Source of the DNA: Blastococcus haudaquaticus
Lineage (GTDB): Bacteria > Actinomycetota > Actinomycetes > Mycobacteriales > Geodermatophilaceae
Length of the DNA stretch: 64,000 nt
Direction of reading: 5' to 3'
Assembly (NCBI RefSeq): GCF_900230285.1
Contig: NZ_OCNK01000001.1
Span: 372,001 to 436,000 of the forward strand
Positions 34,475 to 42,805 of this stretch are shown here, one piece after another. Each line of letters opens with the position of its first letter. The first letter of the stretch is position 1. Below the pieces are notes generated by a model, which made no database searches, was not told the DNA's origin, and saw nothing but the letters and a program-made list of their open reading frames with translations. A program made the translations under genes and the position numbers.

Positions 34475-37435
34475 TCAGCCCGCGAGCCGCGATCCGTGGC
34501 GGCCCGCGATCACCTCGATCCGCGTCGGGATCCGGGTGCGCAGCTCCTCGAGGTGGCTGATGACTCCGACGGTCCGGCCTCCGCGCCGCAGCTCGTCCAG
34601 CACCGACATCACCGCGTCGAGCGCCTGCGCGTCGAGCGTGCCGAAGCCCTCGTCGACGAACAGGGTGTCGATCTGGACGCCGCCCGTCTCCGCGGTCACG
34701 ACGTCGGCCAGGCCGAGCGCCAGCGCCAGGGAGGCCATGAAGCTCTCGCCGCCGGACAGGGTCTTGGTGGCCCGTCGGCAGCCGGTGTACTCGTCGAGCA
34801 CGTCGAGGCCGAGGCCGCCGCGGGCACCGTGCCGGCCCTGCGCGTCGCTGTGCCGGAACGTGTAGCGCCCGCCGGACATGTCCTGCAGCCGCTCGCTGGC
34901 CGCCTCGGCCACCTGTTCCAGCCGGGCCGCCAGGACGAAGGACTGCAGCCGCATGCGAAGGACGTTCGCGCCGCGTCCGTTGACCAGGTCGGCGAGCTCG
35001 CTCACCTGGTCGAACGCCGACCGTCGTTCGTCCAGCTCGACCTGCAGCGCCGTCACGTCGCCCGCGAGGGACCGCAGCCCCCCGGCACTGCGACGGGCGC
35101 GGTCGAGCTCGGCCGCGGCGTCGTCCCGCAGGCGGGCTGCCTCCGCGCACCGCTCCCCCAGCACGTCCAGGTCCGGGCGCGGTCCCAGGTCGGCGAGGTC
35201 GGGGGCGGCCACGGCCGCCTGGGCCACCGAGAGGGCGCGGTCGTGCCCGTCGATGCGGCGGTCGAGAGCGGCCAGCCGGCCGGTGTCGAGCAGGGCCTCC
35301 GCGGCGGCCAGCACGTCGGCGAAGCCGGCCTCGACCACCCGTTGCCCGGCCGCCGTCCGCGCCACCTCCTCGGCGGTCCGCGCCCGGAGCTCGTCGGCCT
35401 CGGCGGCGACGACCGCCTCGCACCGCTCGGCCTCGGTGGTCAGCCGGGCGATCCGGGAGGGCAGATCGGCGTCGTCGCCCCGAGCGGCGGCCAGCTCGGC
35501 CGTCAGCTCGTCGCGCGCCGTAGCAGCGGCGGCGAGCTCGGCCGACCGGGCCTGCACCTCCTCGCGGTCGGCGGCCAGCGCCGCAGCGGCCGCGTCGCGC
35601 TCGGACACCAGCGAGGCCAGCCGGGCGCGCGCCGCCGGGAGTCCGGCGGCGGCGGCCTCGGCCTCGCGCACAGTCCCGGTCAGCTCCTCGACCAGTGCCG
35701 CCTGCTCGGCGATCGGCCGGTCGCCGGCGCGTGCCCGCAGGGCGGCCAGCTCGCGCTCCTGGCGCTCCACCACGTCGGCCGCCCGGGTTGCGGCGGTCTC
35801 GGCGACGTCGACGGCCGCGCGTGCCACCTGCTCGTCGGCCGCCGTGACGACCGGTCCGCCGGGCTCCGCGGGCCGCGGGTGCTCGGTGGCCCCGCAGACG
35901 GGGCAGTCGGCTCCGTCGGCCAGGCCGGCCGCCAGCTCCGCGGCCATGCCGTCCAGCCGCTGGGCGCGGAGGGTCACCCAGTGCTCGCGGGCGTCGACCC
36001 ACGCCTCGCGCTGGCGGGCGGCGGCCCCTCGCGCGTCCACCACCGAGCGCTCCAGCCGCTCCGCGGACCGCGCCGCGGTCAGGGCCGACGTGGCCGCCGT
36101 CAGCCGGTCGTGCAGCCCCGGCAGGCGAGCGGCGGCGTCCTGGGCCGCGACGACGGCTGCCTCCTGCTCGCTGATCCGGGCGGGCCGGCCGGCCAGGGCC
36201 TCGGCGGCCTGCGCGCAGCGCGCGTGCAGCCGGGTGAGGTCGCCCTCGAGCCGCCGCACGCGCCGGGCGAGACCCGCCGCGCGCTCCACCTCCGGCAGCA
36301 GGGAACGCACCGCCGCCGCCTCGTCGCGCAGTTCGCGGGCGAGCAGGCCGTCGGCCTCCCTGCCCCGGGACACCGCGGCCCAGGCGGCACGGGCGGTTTT
36401 CAACGACTCGAGTGCCTGCTCGGCCTCGAGTGCACGCCGGCCGGCGGACTCCAGGACGTCGCGCAACGGCTCGGCCCGGCGGCCGGCGTCCCGCTGGGCC
36501 CGGAGCGGCGTCAGCGCGGGCTCCTCGGCGGTCAGTCGCTCCAGTTCCGCCCGCGCCCGGTCGCGGCGCACGTGCCGCTCGGCCAGCGCCCGGGCGGCGC
36601 TGATCTCGGCGTCGACCGCGGCGGTCCGCGCCTCGGCCTCCTCGGCCGCCCGGACGGCGGACGCCAGGCGGCTCTCCGCGGCGGCGCGCAACTGGGCCAC
36701 CCAGCGGTCGATGCCGGTGCCGGGGCCCGCCCCGGCGAGCTCGGGCGCCAGCTCCTCGGGCACCTCGTCGTCGGCGACCTGGGCCAGCCGCGCGAGGAGG
36801 GCGCCCATCCGGTGCCGCACGGTGTCCAGCCGCTCGCGGGCCGCCGAGCGCTCACCGGCCAGCCAGTCCTCGACCTTCGCGAAGCGGCCGACGTCGAAGA
36901 GCGTGCGCAGCAGCCGTCCGCGGTCCTCCGGCTCCGCCCGCAGGAACCGCGCGAAGTCGCCCTGCGGCAGCAGGACGACCTGGCAGAACTGCTCCGCGGA
37001 CAGCCCCAGCCGGATCCGGAGGTGCTCCGAGCCCTCGTCGATGCGGGTGCTGACCGGAGCCCACTCCCCGCCGGTCCAGCGCTGCACCGTGAGCTTGGCC
37101 TGCTCCGTCGTCCAGCCCGTGCCGCGCTTCTTGGGGCGCTGCTGCTCGGGCCGCCGGATGACGCGCAGCCGCTCCCCGGCCAGAGTCACCTCGCAGGAGA
37201 CCTCCGTGCGGGTCGCCGCATCGGCGTGGTCGCTGCGCAGCCGCTTCTCCTCGCCGCGCGCCCCGGGCACGGTGCCGTACAGCGCGTAGACCACGGCGTC
37301 CAGCAGCGTCGTCTTGCCCGCGCCGGTCGGCCCCCAGAGGAGGAACAGACCGTCGCCCGCGGCCTCGTCGAGGTCGACCTCGACCGTCCCGGGGAACGGC
37401 CCGAACGCGGTGAGGGAGAGCGTGTGCAGCCTCAT
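34475..37435 (-). CDS. sbcC: Exonuclease SbcC (Rad50-like ATPase)
   Basis: The large SMC-like subunit of the SbcCD nuclease that opens hairpins and processes double-strand ends. The 986-residue protein has Walker A GPTGAGKTT at 35-43, long Ala/Arg/Glu-rich coiled-coil arms, a zinc hook CPVC at 511-514, the ABC signature TLSGGESFMASLALALGL and Walker B TLFVDEGFGTLD near the C terminus. The ATG at 37435 overlaps the sbcD stop by ATGA; the longer upstream frame is only an extension inside sbcD. A very long antisense frame covers this gene and is judged to be a codon-bias artefact. Confidence 0.95.
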   Translation of the reverse strand: MRLHTLSLTAFGPFPGTVEVDLDEAAGDGLFLLWGPTGAGKTTLLDAVVYALYGTVPGARGEEKRLRSDHADAATRTEVSCEVTLAGERLRVIRRPEQQRPKKRGTGWTTEQAKLTVQRWTGGEWAPVSTRIDEGSEHLRIRLGLSAEQFCQVVLLPQGDFARFLRAEPEDRGRLLRTLFDVGRFAKVEDWLAGERSAARERLDTVRHRMGALLARLAQVADDEVPEELAPELAGAGPGTGIDRWVAQLRAAAESRLASAVRAAEEAEARTAAVDAEISAARALAERHVRRDRARAELERLTAEEPALTPLRAQRDAGRRAEPLRDVLESAGRRALEAEQALESLKTARAAWAAVSRGREADGLLARELRDEAAAVRSLLPEVERAAGLARRVRRLEGDLTRLHARCAQAAEALAGRPARISEQEAAVVAAQDAAARLPGLHDRLTAATSALTAARSAERLERSVVDARGAAARQREAWVDAREHWVTLRAQRLDGMAAELAAGLADGADCPVCGATEHPRPAEPGGPVVTAADEQVARAAVDVAETAATRAADVVERQERELAALRARAGDRPIAEQAALVEELTGTVREAEAAAAGLPAARARLASLVSERDAAAAALAADREEVQARSAELAAAATARDELTAELAAARGDDADLPSRIARLTTEAERCEAVVAAEADELRARTAEEVARTAAGQRVVEAGFADVLAAAEALLDTGRLAALDRRIDGHDRALSVAQAAVAAPDLADLGPRPDLDVLGERCAEAARLRDDAAAELDRARRSAGGLRSLAGDVTALQVELDERRSAFDQVSELADLVNGRGANVLRMRLQSFVLAARLEQVAEAASERLQDMSGGRYTFRHSDAQGRHGARGGLGLDVLDEYTGCRRATKTLSGGESFMASLALALGLADVVTAETGGVQIDTLFVDEGFGTLDAQALDAVMSVLDELRRGGRTVGVISHLEELRTRIPTRIEVIAGRHGSRLAG

Positions 37436-38580
37436 CCGTCCGCCTCCGCCCGGGCGGCGGCCACCAGGGCCCGGCCCAGCAGGTCGCGCTCGGCCGGCGT
37501 GGCCCGGACCGCTCGGACGTGGCTGACGAACTCCCCCACGACATCGAGGTCGCTGCGCCCCCGCAGGCGCTCCTGGTAGCTGCGGGCATCCACGGCAGCA
37601 CCGGAACCGGTCCACTCCAGGTGCACGCAGTGCGGGAACCTGGTCTGCAACCGGCGCATCGGGTCGGTGGGACGGACGGGATCGGTCAGCCGCGCGGAGA
37701 CGAAGTGGCCGACGGCGTCGTCGTGCGCCGGATCCTGCAGCAGCGCGTCCAGCTCACCGGTCAGCATGGTCAGCGGCCGCGGCGTGGGCAGCGGCACCGG
37801 GCGGACGTCGGCCAGGCCGGCGGCGTCGAGGTCGACCAGCCACGCCTGCTTCTGCTGCCCTGCCTCGCCGAAGGAGTAGGCGAGCGGCGAGCCGCTGTAG
37901 CGGAGTCTCGGGCTGAGGGTCTGCGGCCGGTGCAGGTGGCCCAGGGCCACGTAGTCGACCCCGTCGAAGACGCCGGCGGGGACGAGGTCCACCCCTCCGA
38001 CGCTGATGTCGCGCTCGCTGTCGCTGGGCTGACCACCGCCGACGAAGGCGTGCGCGAGCACCACCGACCGCGCGCCCGGGCGCAGGAAGAGGTCGGACCG
38101 CACCCGATCCATCGCCTCGGCGAGCACCGCCTCGTGGCTGCGGGCCGCCGGCAGACCCAGCTCGAAGCGGGCCACCTCCGGCTCCAGGAAGGGCAGCCCG
38201 TAGATCGCCACGTCACCGTGCTCGTCGGCCAGGAGGACCGGCTCGTCCAGCATCGGGATCTCCGACCTGACGTGCAGCCCACCGGCGGCCAGCAGCTCGG
38301 AGAAGGCCCCGAGGCGGCGCGCGGAGTCATGGTTGCCCGGCGTCAGCACCACGACGGCACCCGCCCGGCGGAGCCTGGCCACCACACGGCTGAGCACGGC
38401 CGTCGCGTCCGCCGACGGGACGGCGCGGTCGTACACGTCACCCGCGACGAGCACCACGTCGACCCGCTCGGCCGCGACCACCTCGGCCAGGGCGCCGAGG
38501 ACCTGCTCCTGCTCGGCGAGCAGCTCGGTGCCGTGCAGGGAGCGCCCGATGTGCCAGTCGGAGGTGTGCAGCAGGCGCAT
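37432..38580 (-). CDS. sbcD: Exonuclease SbcD (Mre11-like nuclease)
   Basis: The metallophosphoesterase subunit of SbcCD, 382 residues. Metal-binding motifs are HTSDWHIGRSL, VAGDVYDRAVPS, LTPGNHDSARRL, LAHAFVGGG and GHLHRPQ in the expected order. The C-terminal third holds the cap region. ATG at 38580 begins MRLLHTSDW, the usual N terminus; the in-frame extension upstream lacks support. It precedes and overlaps sbcC. The pair does not fit the carboxylase or envelope theme and is probably an insertion between the gtrA and PH-protein segments of the conserved backbone. Confidence 0.95.
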   Translation of the reverse strand: MRLLHTSDWHIGRSLHGTELLAEQEQVLGALAEVVAAERVDVVLVAGDVYDRAVPSADATAVLSRVVARLRRAGAVVVLTPGNHDSARRLGAFSELLAAGGLHVRSEIPMLDEPVLLADEHGDVAIYGLPFLEPEVARFELGLPAARSHEAVLAEAMDRVRSDLFLRPGARSVVLAHAFVGGGQPSDSERDISVGGVDLVPAGVFDGVDYVALGHLHRPQTLSPRLRYSGSPLAYSFGEAGQQKQAWLVDLDAAGLADVRPVPLPTPRPLTMLTGELDALLQDPAHDDAVGHFVSARLTDPVRPTDPMRRLQTRFPHCVHLEWTGSGAAVDARSYQERLRGRSDLDVVGEFVSHVRAVRATPAERDLLGRALVAAARAEADG

Positions 38581-38710
38581 GCCAGGGACGGTAGGCGGAG
38601 CCACCGACAGAAGCGCTGCGGACTCGCCGTGACGGACCGGTCCCGGACCGTCGTCCCGAGGCCGGTGCGCCCCTCGGGACGCACGGGTCACGGGTGCCGA
38701 GCCGCCCCGG

Positions 38711-38743
38711 CCGTCACCGTCACCGTCACCGTCACCGTCACCG
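38711..38743. repeat. Hexanucleotide repeat (CCGTCA)x5
   Basis: Five and a half perfect tandem copies of CCGTCA. On the minus strand each unit reads TGACGG, and the TGA stop codon of the PH-domain gene is the last unit read. The units are in frame, so several stop codons follow one another. It occupies the end of that gene and the start of the gap before sbcD. Confidence 0.9.
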
Positions 38744-39289
38744 GGCGGACGGTCCGCCGTAGTACTCGCCGACGTACCCCGCGCTCTCCTGCGCCCGGCG
38801 GTCGGCGTCCTCCTCGATCATGTGGTTGAGCAGTTGCTGGACGCCGTCGCTGTCGGGGATCTGGCGCAGGACGGTGGGGCCACTGTCACCCGCCGACTCG
38901 ATCGTGAGCGTGCCGGAGTTGATGATGCGGTCCCAGAGCGTCTGCGTGTAAGCCACGTCGGTGATCCGGGAGAGCCCGATGTCCCGGCCCCTGCGCGCGA
39001 GGATCCCCTCCCGGAAGAGCAGCCGGTGCGTGGTGACGACGTAGTGCGTCGTCCGCCACCGCAGCAGCGGGACGAGGACGGTGACCAGCAGCAGGACGAC
39101 GGCGACCGCCAGCACAAGCATCCGGAGCAGGCCCTGCTGGCGCCCGACCGGGATCGCGGCCGTACCGAAGGACGCCGCACCGACGATCAGCAGCAGCCGC
39201 AGGACCGGCCAGAAGACGGTCAGCCAGTGCGGATGGAGGTGCCGGACGACCTCTTCGTCCTCGGCGAGCAGCTTGTCGGGATAGGACAT
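38738..39289 (-). CDS. PH-domain (bPH2-like) membrane protein
   Basis: A 183-residue membrane protein. Two hydrophobic helices (VFWPVLRLLLIVGAASFG and LLRMLVLAVAVVLLLVTVLV) form a hairpin, followed by a bacterial PH domain, YVVTTHRLLFREGILARRGR, IGLSRITDVAYTQTLWDRI and TLTIESAGDSGPTVLRQI. Proteins of this YdbS/YdbT type have no settled function. Its place beside birA matches Rv3278c-Rv3279c in M. tuberculosis. ATG at 39289 gives the family N terminus MSYPDKLLAEDEEV. The stop codon lies inside the CCGTCA repeat. Confidence 0.88.
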   Translation of the reverse strand: MSYPDKLLAEDEEVVRHLHPHWLTVFWPVLRLLLIVGAASFGTAAIPVGRQQGLLRMLVLAVAVVLLLVTVLVPLLRWRTTHYVVTTHRLLFREGILARRGRDIGLSRITDVAYTQTLWDRIINSGTLTIESAGDSGPTVLRQIPDSDGVQQLLNHMIEEDADRRAQESAGYVGEYYGGPSAR

Positions 39290-39363
39290 GCCGCCAGGAT
39301 GACCCAGGGCGCACGCGTCGTCGGCCATTCCGGTCGCCCGGGGCCGGGAACGGCTCTCCGCCG

Positions 39364-40206
39364 TCACACGCGACGCACGTGCCGCACGTCGCCCGCCGCC
39401 AGCTCGACCTGCCCCTCGGCCGTGTCGACGACGAGCCGGCCGTCCCAGTCGACCGCCGTCGCGGTCCCCTGGAGGGAGGAGCCGTCCGGGAGGCTGACGG
39501 CCACCTCGGTGCCGACCGTCGACGACCACGCGAGGTAGTCCGCCGCCAGCCCGGAGGAGACGGGGTCGCCGAGCGCCGCCGTCCACCTCCGGTAGCGCCG
39601 TTCGACCGCCCGCAGGAACGCGAGGAGGACGGGCGCGCGGTCGACGGTCGAACCGGTGACGCCGGACAGCGACGTCCCCGTCCCGGGCAGCTCGTCCGCC
39701 GTCGTGGACACGTTCAGCCCGACCCCGACCACCACCGCCGTCGGGCGGGTGGGCGAGCCGGAGCTCTCCGCCAGGATCCCCGCGAGCTTGCGGCCGTCCA
39801 GGGCCAGCAGGTCGTTGGGCCACTTCAGCGACGCACGGACCCCGGTCACCTCCCCGACCGCCTCACCCAGTGCGACGCCGGTCAGCAACGGGAGCCAGCC
39901 CCTCCGTGCGGCGGGCACGTCGGGCCGCAGCAGGAAGGACACGGTCAGCCCCGCACGCGGCGGGGAGGTCCAGATCCGGTCGAGACGGCCGCGGCCGGCG
40001 ACCTGGTGCTCGGCGACGAGCACCAGCCCCTCGGGCTCGTCGGCGGAGGCGCGGGCGATGAGGGCCGCGTTCGTGGACCCGATCTCCGGGACCACCTCGA
40101 GGGACCGCCACAGGCCGCCGTCCCGCGTGAGGGCAGCGGACAGGGCGGGGCCGTCGAGCGGCGGCCGCTCCAGATCCGACCATCGAGGTGAGGGCGTGTC
40201 GGGCAC
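39364..40206 (-). CDS. birA: Biotin-[acetyl-CoA carboxylase] ligase
   Basis: It attaches biotin to the carrier lysine of acyl-CoA carboxylase (here AccA, K547, at 45.1 kb). The 280-residue protein lacks an N-terminal helix-turn-helix, so it is a ligase without repressor function. Signature motifs are [26 protein letters not shown] (the biotinoyl-AMP loop), LKWPNDLL and KLAGILAE, with a C-terminal SH3-like part. It begins with GTG at 40206 and is divergent from accD. The two start codons are only about 70 bp apart, so their promoters share the space. Confidence 0.95.
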   Translation of the reverse strand: MPDTPSPRWSDLERPPLDGPALSAALTRDGGLWRSLEVVPEIGSTNAALIARASADEPEGLVLVAEHQVAGRGRLDRIWTSPPRAGLTVSFLLRPDVPAARRGWLPLLTGVALGEAVGEVTGVRASLKWPNDLLALDGRKLAGILAESSGSPTRPTAVVVGVGLNVSTTADELPGTGTSLSGVTGSTVDRAPVLLAFLRAVERRYRRWTAALGDPVSSGLAADYLAWSSTVGTEVAVSLPDGSSLQGTATAVDWDGRLVVDTAEGQVELAAGDVRHVRRV

Positions 40207-40211
40207 TCCCT

Positions 40212-40217
40212 TACGCT
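40212..40217 (+). promoter_or_regulatory. Putative -10 box upstream of accD leader ORF
   Basis: TACGCT fits TANNNT and ends 7 nt before a GTG at 40225. This would start the accD transcript at the first base of a short reading frame rather than before a ribosome site. Confidence 0.45.
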
Positions 40218-40224
40218 ACGGGCC

Positions 40225-40281
40225 GTGATCGCGCCCGCGAGGGCGCGTACGAGCGCCAGCGAGGAGACCGAGACCGCGTGA
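40225..40281 (+). CDS. Putative leaderless 18-codon leader peptide coupled to accD
   Basis: A short frame, GTG ATC GCG ... ACC GCG TGA, encoding [18 protein letters not shown]. It starts just after a TANNNT box and its TGA overlaps the accD GTG as GTGA, the same coupling used between accD, accE and maf. It contains the GAGGAG that could also serve accD directly, so it may only be a chance frame. There is no run of biotin-, amino-acid- or codon-type signal that would make it a classical attenuator. I see the geometry; translation is inference. Confidence 0.35.
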   Translation: MIAPARARTSASEETETA

Positions 40282-41906
40282 GTGCCGCCGAACTGGAGAG
40301 CGCCGGGGAGAACGTGCCCGCCGACATCGACATCCACACGACCGCCGGGAAGCTGGCCGACTTCGAGCGCCGCGTGCAGGAGGCCACCCACGCCGGCTCC
40401 GAGCGCGCCGTCGAGAAGCAGCACGCCGCGGGCAAGATGACGGCGCGCGAGCGCATCGAGGCGCTGCTCGACCCGGGCTCGTTCACCGAGTTCGACGAGT
40501 TCGCACGCCACCGCTCGACGAACTTCGGCATGGACGCCAAGCGCCCCTTCGGCGACGGCGTCGTCACCGGCTACGGCACGGTCGACGGCCGCCCCGTCGC
40601 GATCTTCTCCCAGGACGTCACGGTGTTCGGCGGCAGCCTGGGCGAGGTCTACGGCGAGAAGATCGTGAAGATCCTGGACTTCGCCGTGACGAACGGCTGC
40701 CCGGTGGTCGGCATCAACGAGGGCGGCGGTGCCCGGATCCAGGAGGGCGTGGTCTCCCTCGGTCTCTACGGCGAGATCTTCCGGCGCAACGTGCACGCCT
40801 CGGGCGTCATCCCGCAGATCTCGCTGGTCATGGGCCCCGCGGCCGGCGGGCACGTCTACTCCCCCGCCCTGACCGACTTCGTGGTGATGGTCGACAAGAC
40901 CAGCCAGATGTTCATCACCGGTCCCGACGTGGTGAAGACCGTGACCGGCGAGGACGTCACGCTCGAGGAGCTGGGCGGCGCCCGCACGCACAACACGAAG
41001 TCCGGCGTCGCGCACTACCTGGCCGAGGACGAGACCGACGCCCTCGACTACGTCAAGGCGCTGCTGTCCTACCTGCCGAGCAACAACCTCGACCCGCTGC
41101 CGGCGCTGGAGGTGGCGCCCGTCGACACCGTCCTGCCAGACGCGCTCACCGACTCCGACCTCGAGCTGGACACGTTCATCCCCGACTCGACCAACACGCC
41201 CTACGACATGCACACCGTCATCGAGCACGTCGTCGACGACGGCGAGTTCCTCGAGGTGCAGCCGCTGTTCGCGCCCAACATCCTCATCGGGTTCGGCCGC
41301 GTCGAGGGTCGCCCGGTGGGCATCGTCGCCAACCAGCCCACCCAGTTCGCCGGCACGCTCGACATCGACGCCAGCGAGAAGGCAGCGCGGTTCGTGCGCA
41401 CCTGCGACGCCTTCAACATCCCGGTGCTCACCTTCGTCGACGTCCCCGGCTTCCTGCCCGGCACGTCGCAGGAGTGGGAGGGCATCATCCGGCGCGGGGC
41501 GAAACTGATCTACGCCTACGCCGAGGCGACCGTCCCCAAGGTCACGGTGATCACCCGCAAGGCCTACGGCGGCGCCTACGACGTCATGGGCTCCAAGCAC
41601 CTCGGCGCCGACGTCAACCTCGCCTGGCCCAGTGCGCAGATCGCTGTCGTCGGGGCGCAGGGCGCGGTCGGCATCCTCTACCGCAAGGAGCTGGCGGCGG
41701 CCGAGGACCCCGACGCCCGCCGCGCCGAGCTCATCGCGGAGTACGAGGACACCCTCGCCAACCCCTACATCGCCGCCGACCGCGGTTACGTCGACGCCGT
41801 CATCGCGCCGTCCACGACGCGGGTGCAGGTGACCAAGGCGCTGCGGGTGCTGGCCAACAAGCGGCAGACGCTGCCGCCGAAGAAGCACGGGAACATCCCG
41901 CTGTGA
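40278..41906 (+). CDS. accD: Acyl-CoA carboxylase carboxyltransferase (beta) subunit
   Basis: It transfers carboxyl from biotin to acetyl- or propionyl-CoA, giving malonyl- or methylmalonyl-CoA. The 542-residue length and sequence fit the AccD5/PccB group: [92 protein letters not shown] and [19 protein letters not shown], which hold the two oxyanion sites. GTG at 40278 follows GAGGAG. accE and maf follow with GTGA overlaps. The epsilon subunit and gene order match Rv3280-Rv3282, favouring propionyl/acetyl-CoA carboxylase. Confidence 0.96.
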   Translation: MSAAELESAGENVPADIDIHTTAGKLADFERRVQEATHAGSERAVEKQHAAGKMTARERIEALLDPGSFTEFDEFARHRSTNFGMDAKRPFGDGVVTGYGTVDGRPVAIFSQDVTVFGGSLGEVYGEKIVKILDFAVTNGCPVVGINEGGGARIQEGVVSLGLYGEIFRRNVHASGVIPQISLVMGPAAGGHVYSPALTDFVVMVDKTSQMFITGPDVVKTVTGEDVTLEELGGARTHNTKSGVAHYLAEDETDALDYVKALLSYLPSNNLDPLPALEVAPVDTVLPDALTDSDLELDTFIPDSTNTPYDMHTVIEHVVDDGEFLEVQPLFAPNILIGFGRVEGRPVGIVANQPTQFAGTLDIDASEKAARFVRTCDAFNIPVLTFVDVPGFLPGTSQEWEGIIRRGAKLIYAYAEATVPKVTVITRKAYGGAYDVMGSKHLGADVNLAWPSAQIAVVGAQGAVGILYRKELAAAEDPDARRAELIAEYEDTLANPYIAADRGYVDAVIAPSTTRVQVTKALRVLANKRQTLPPKKHGNIPL

Positions 41907-42121
41907 GTGACGACCAGCGACCCCTCCTGCGCGTCCTCCGTGGCGAACCCACCGCCGAGGAGCTCGCCGCCCTGGCCGTCGTCGTCGCTGCCCTGTCGCA
42001 GCGGCGGGAACGACACCGGCCGACGCCGGTGGGCGCCTGGGCCTCCTACGCCGACGGCCACCGTCGTGCGCTGCAGGTTGGTGCCGGCGGCTGGCGCGCG
42101 TCCGGCAGGTTCGCCCAGTGA
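41903..42121 (+). CDS. accE: Acyl-CoA carboxylase epsilon subunit
   Basis: A small 72-residue protein that starts [20 protein letters not shown] and continues [15 protein letters not shown], the usual epsilon-subunit helix, ending [13 protein letters not shown] (the conserved W-RASG block). AccE helps AccA and AccD assemble in actinobacteria. The GTG at 41903 overlaps the accD stop, and its own TGA overlaps the maf GTG at 42118. Being so short it is easily missed, but position, motifs and both overlaps agree. It matches Rv3281 in place, although it is shorter than some homologs. Confidence 0.9.
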   Translation: MSDDQRPLLRVLRGEPTAEELAALAVVVAALSQRRERHRPTPVGAWASYADGHRRALQVGAGGWRASGRFAQ

Positions 42122-42726
42122 CCAGCGACCGCAGGCTCGTCCTCGCGTCCGCCTCCCCCGCCCGGCTGTCCCTGCTCCGTCAGGCCGGTCTCGCGCCGGA
42201 GGTGGTCGTCAGCCACGTCGACGAGTCCACCGTGACGGCCCCGCGCGTCGCCGAGCAGGTGGCCCTGCTCGCCGCGGCGAAGGCGACGGCGGTCGCCAAG
42301 CAGGAGAAGGACGCCCTGGTCATCGGCGCGGACTCGCTGCTGGAGTTCCACGGCAGGCCGCTGGGCAAGCCGGCCGACGCCGCCGAGGCCCGCGACCGCT
42401 GGCAGCGGATGGCCGGACGCTCCGGCATCCTGCACACCGGGCAGGCCCTCTTCGACGTCCAGGACGGCGTCGTGGTCGGCCGGGACATCGCCGTGGCGTC
42501 CACGGTCGTCTACTTCGCGACGCCGACGCCACCGGAGATCGAGGCGTACCTCGCCAGCGGGGAGCCGCTGGCCGTGGCCGGCGCCTTCACCCTCGACGGC
42601 CTCGGGGCACCGTTCGTCCGCCGCGTGGAGGGGGATCCGGCCGCGGTCGTCGGCCTGTCGCTGACCGTGCTGCGGACCCAGCTCGCCAAGCGCGGACTCG
42701 CGATCACCGACCTCTGGCGCCGCTGA
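42118..42726 (+). CDS. maf: Maf-like nucleotide pyrophosphatase
   Basis: A 202-residue house-cleaning pyrophosphatase for non-canonical nucleotides, sometimes linked to septum control. It shows LVLASASPARLSLLRQAGL (the phosphate loop with S-S-P-R spacing), HVDESTV, AAAKATAVAK, VIGADSLLEF, LGKPADAAEA and GAFTLDGLGAPFVRRVEGD. GTG at 42118 overlaps the accE stop. It ends the accD-accE-maf unit. The function in nucleotide cleansing is family knowledge; the exact substrate is not shown. Confidence 0.94.
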   Translation: MTSDRRLVLASASPARLSLLRQAGLAPEVVVSHVDESTVTAPRVAEQVALLAAAKATAVAKQEKDALVIGADSLLEFHGRPLGKPADAAEARDRWQRMAGRSGILHTGQALFDVQDGVVVGRDIAVASTVVYFATPTPPEIEAYLASGEPLAVAGAFTLDGLGAPFVRRVEGDPAAVVGLSLTVLRTQLAKRGLAITDLWRR

Positions 42727-42805
42727 CGCCCCCTGCGTCACACCGGCCCCAGTCGCGCGGCCGCACGGTCCGGCGCCGTGTGACAGTGGGGCGACGGGGG
42801 TGGGC

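Noticed and set aside
34496-37579. A very long plus-strand open frame (about 1,000 codons) antisense to sbcC
   Set aside because: It is rich in Gly, Arg, Gln and His without motifs, and exists because GC-rich third positions of sbcC remove stops from the other strand. sbcC has clear Walker, zinc-hook and signature motifs.
42737-42784. Inverted repeat GTCACAC / GTGTGAC upstream of the serine hydrolase
   Set aside because: Seven-base arms with a 34-nt spacer can arise by chance in this composition; no second copy elsewhere was noticed to suggest an operator.
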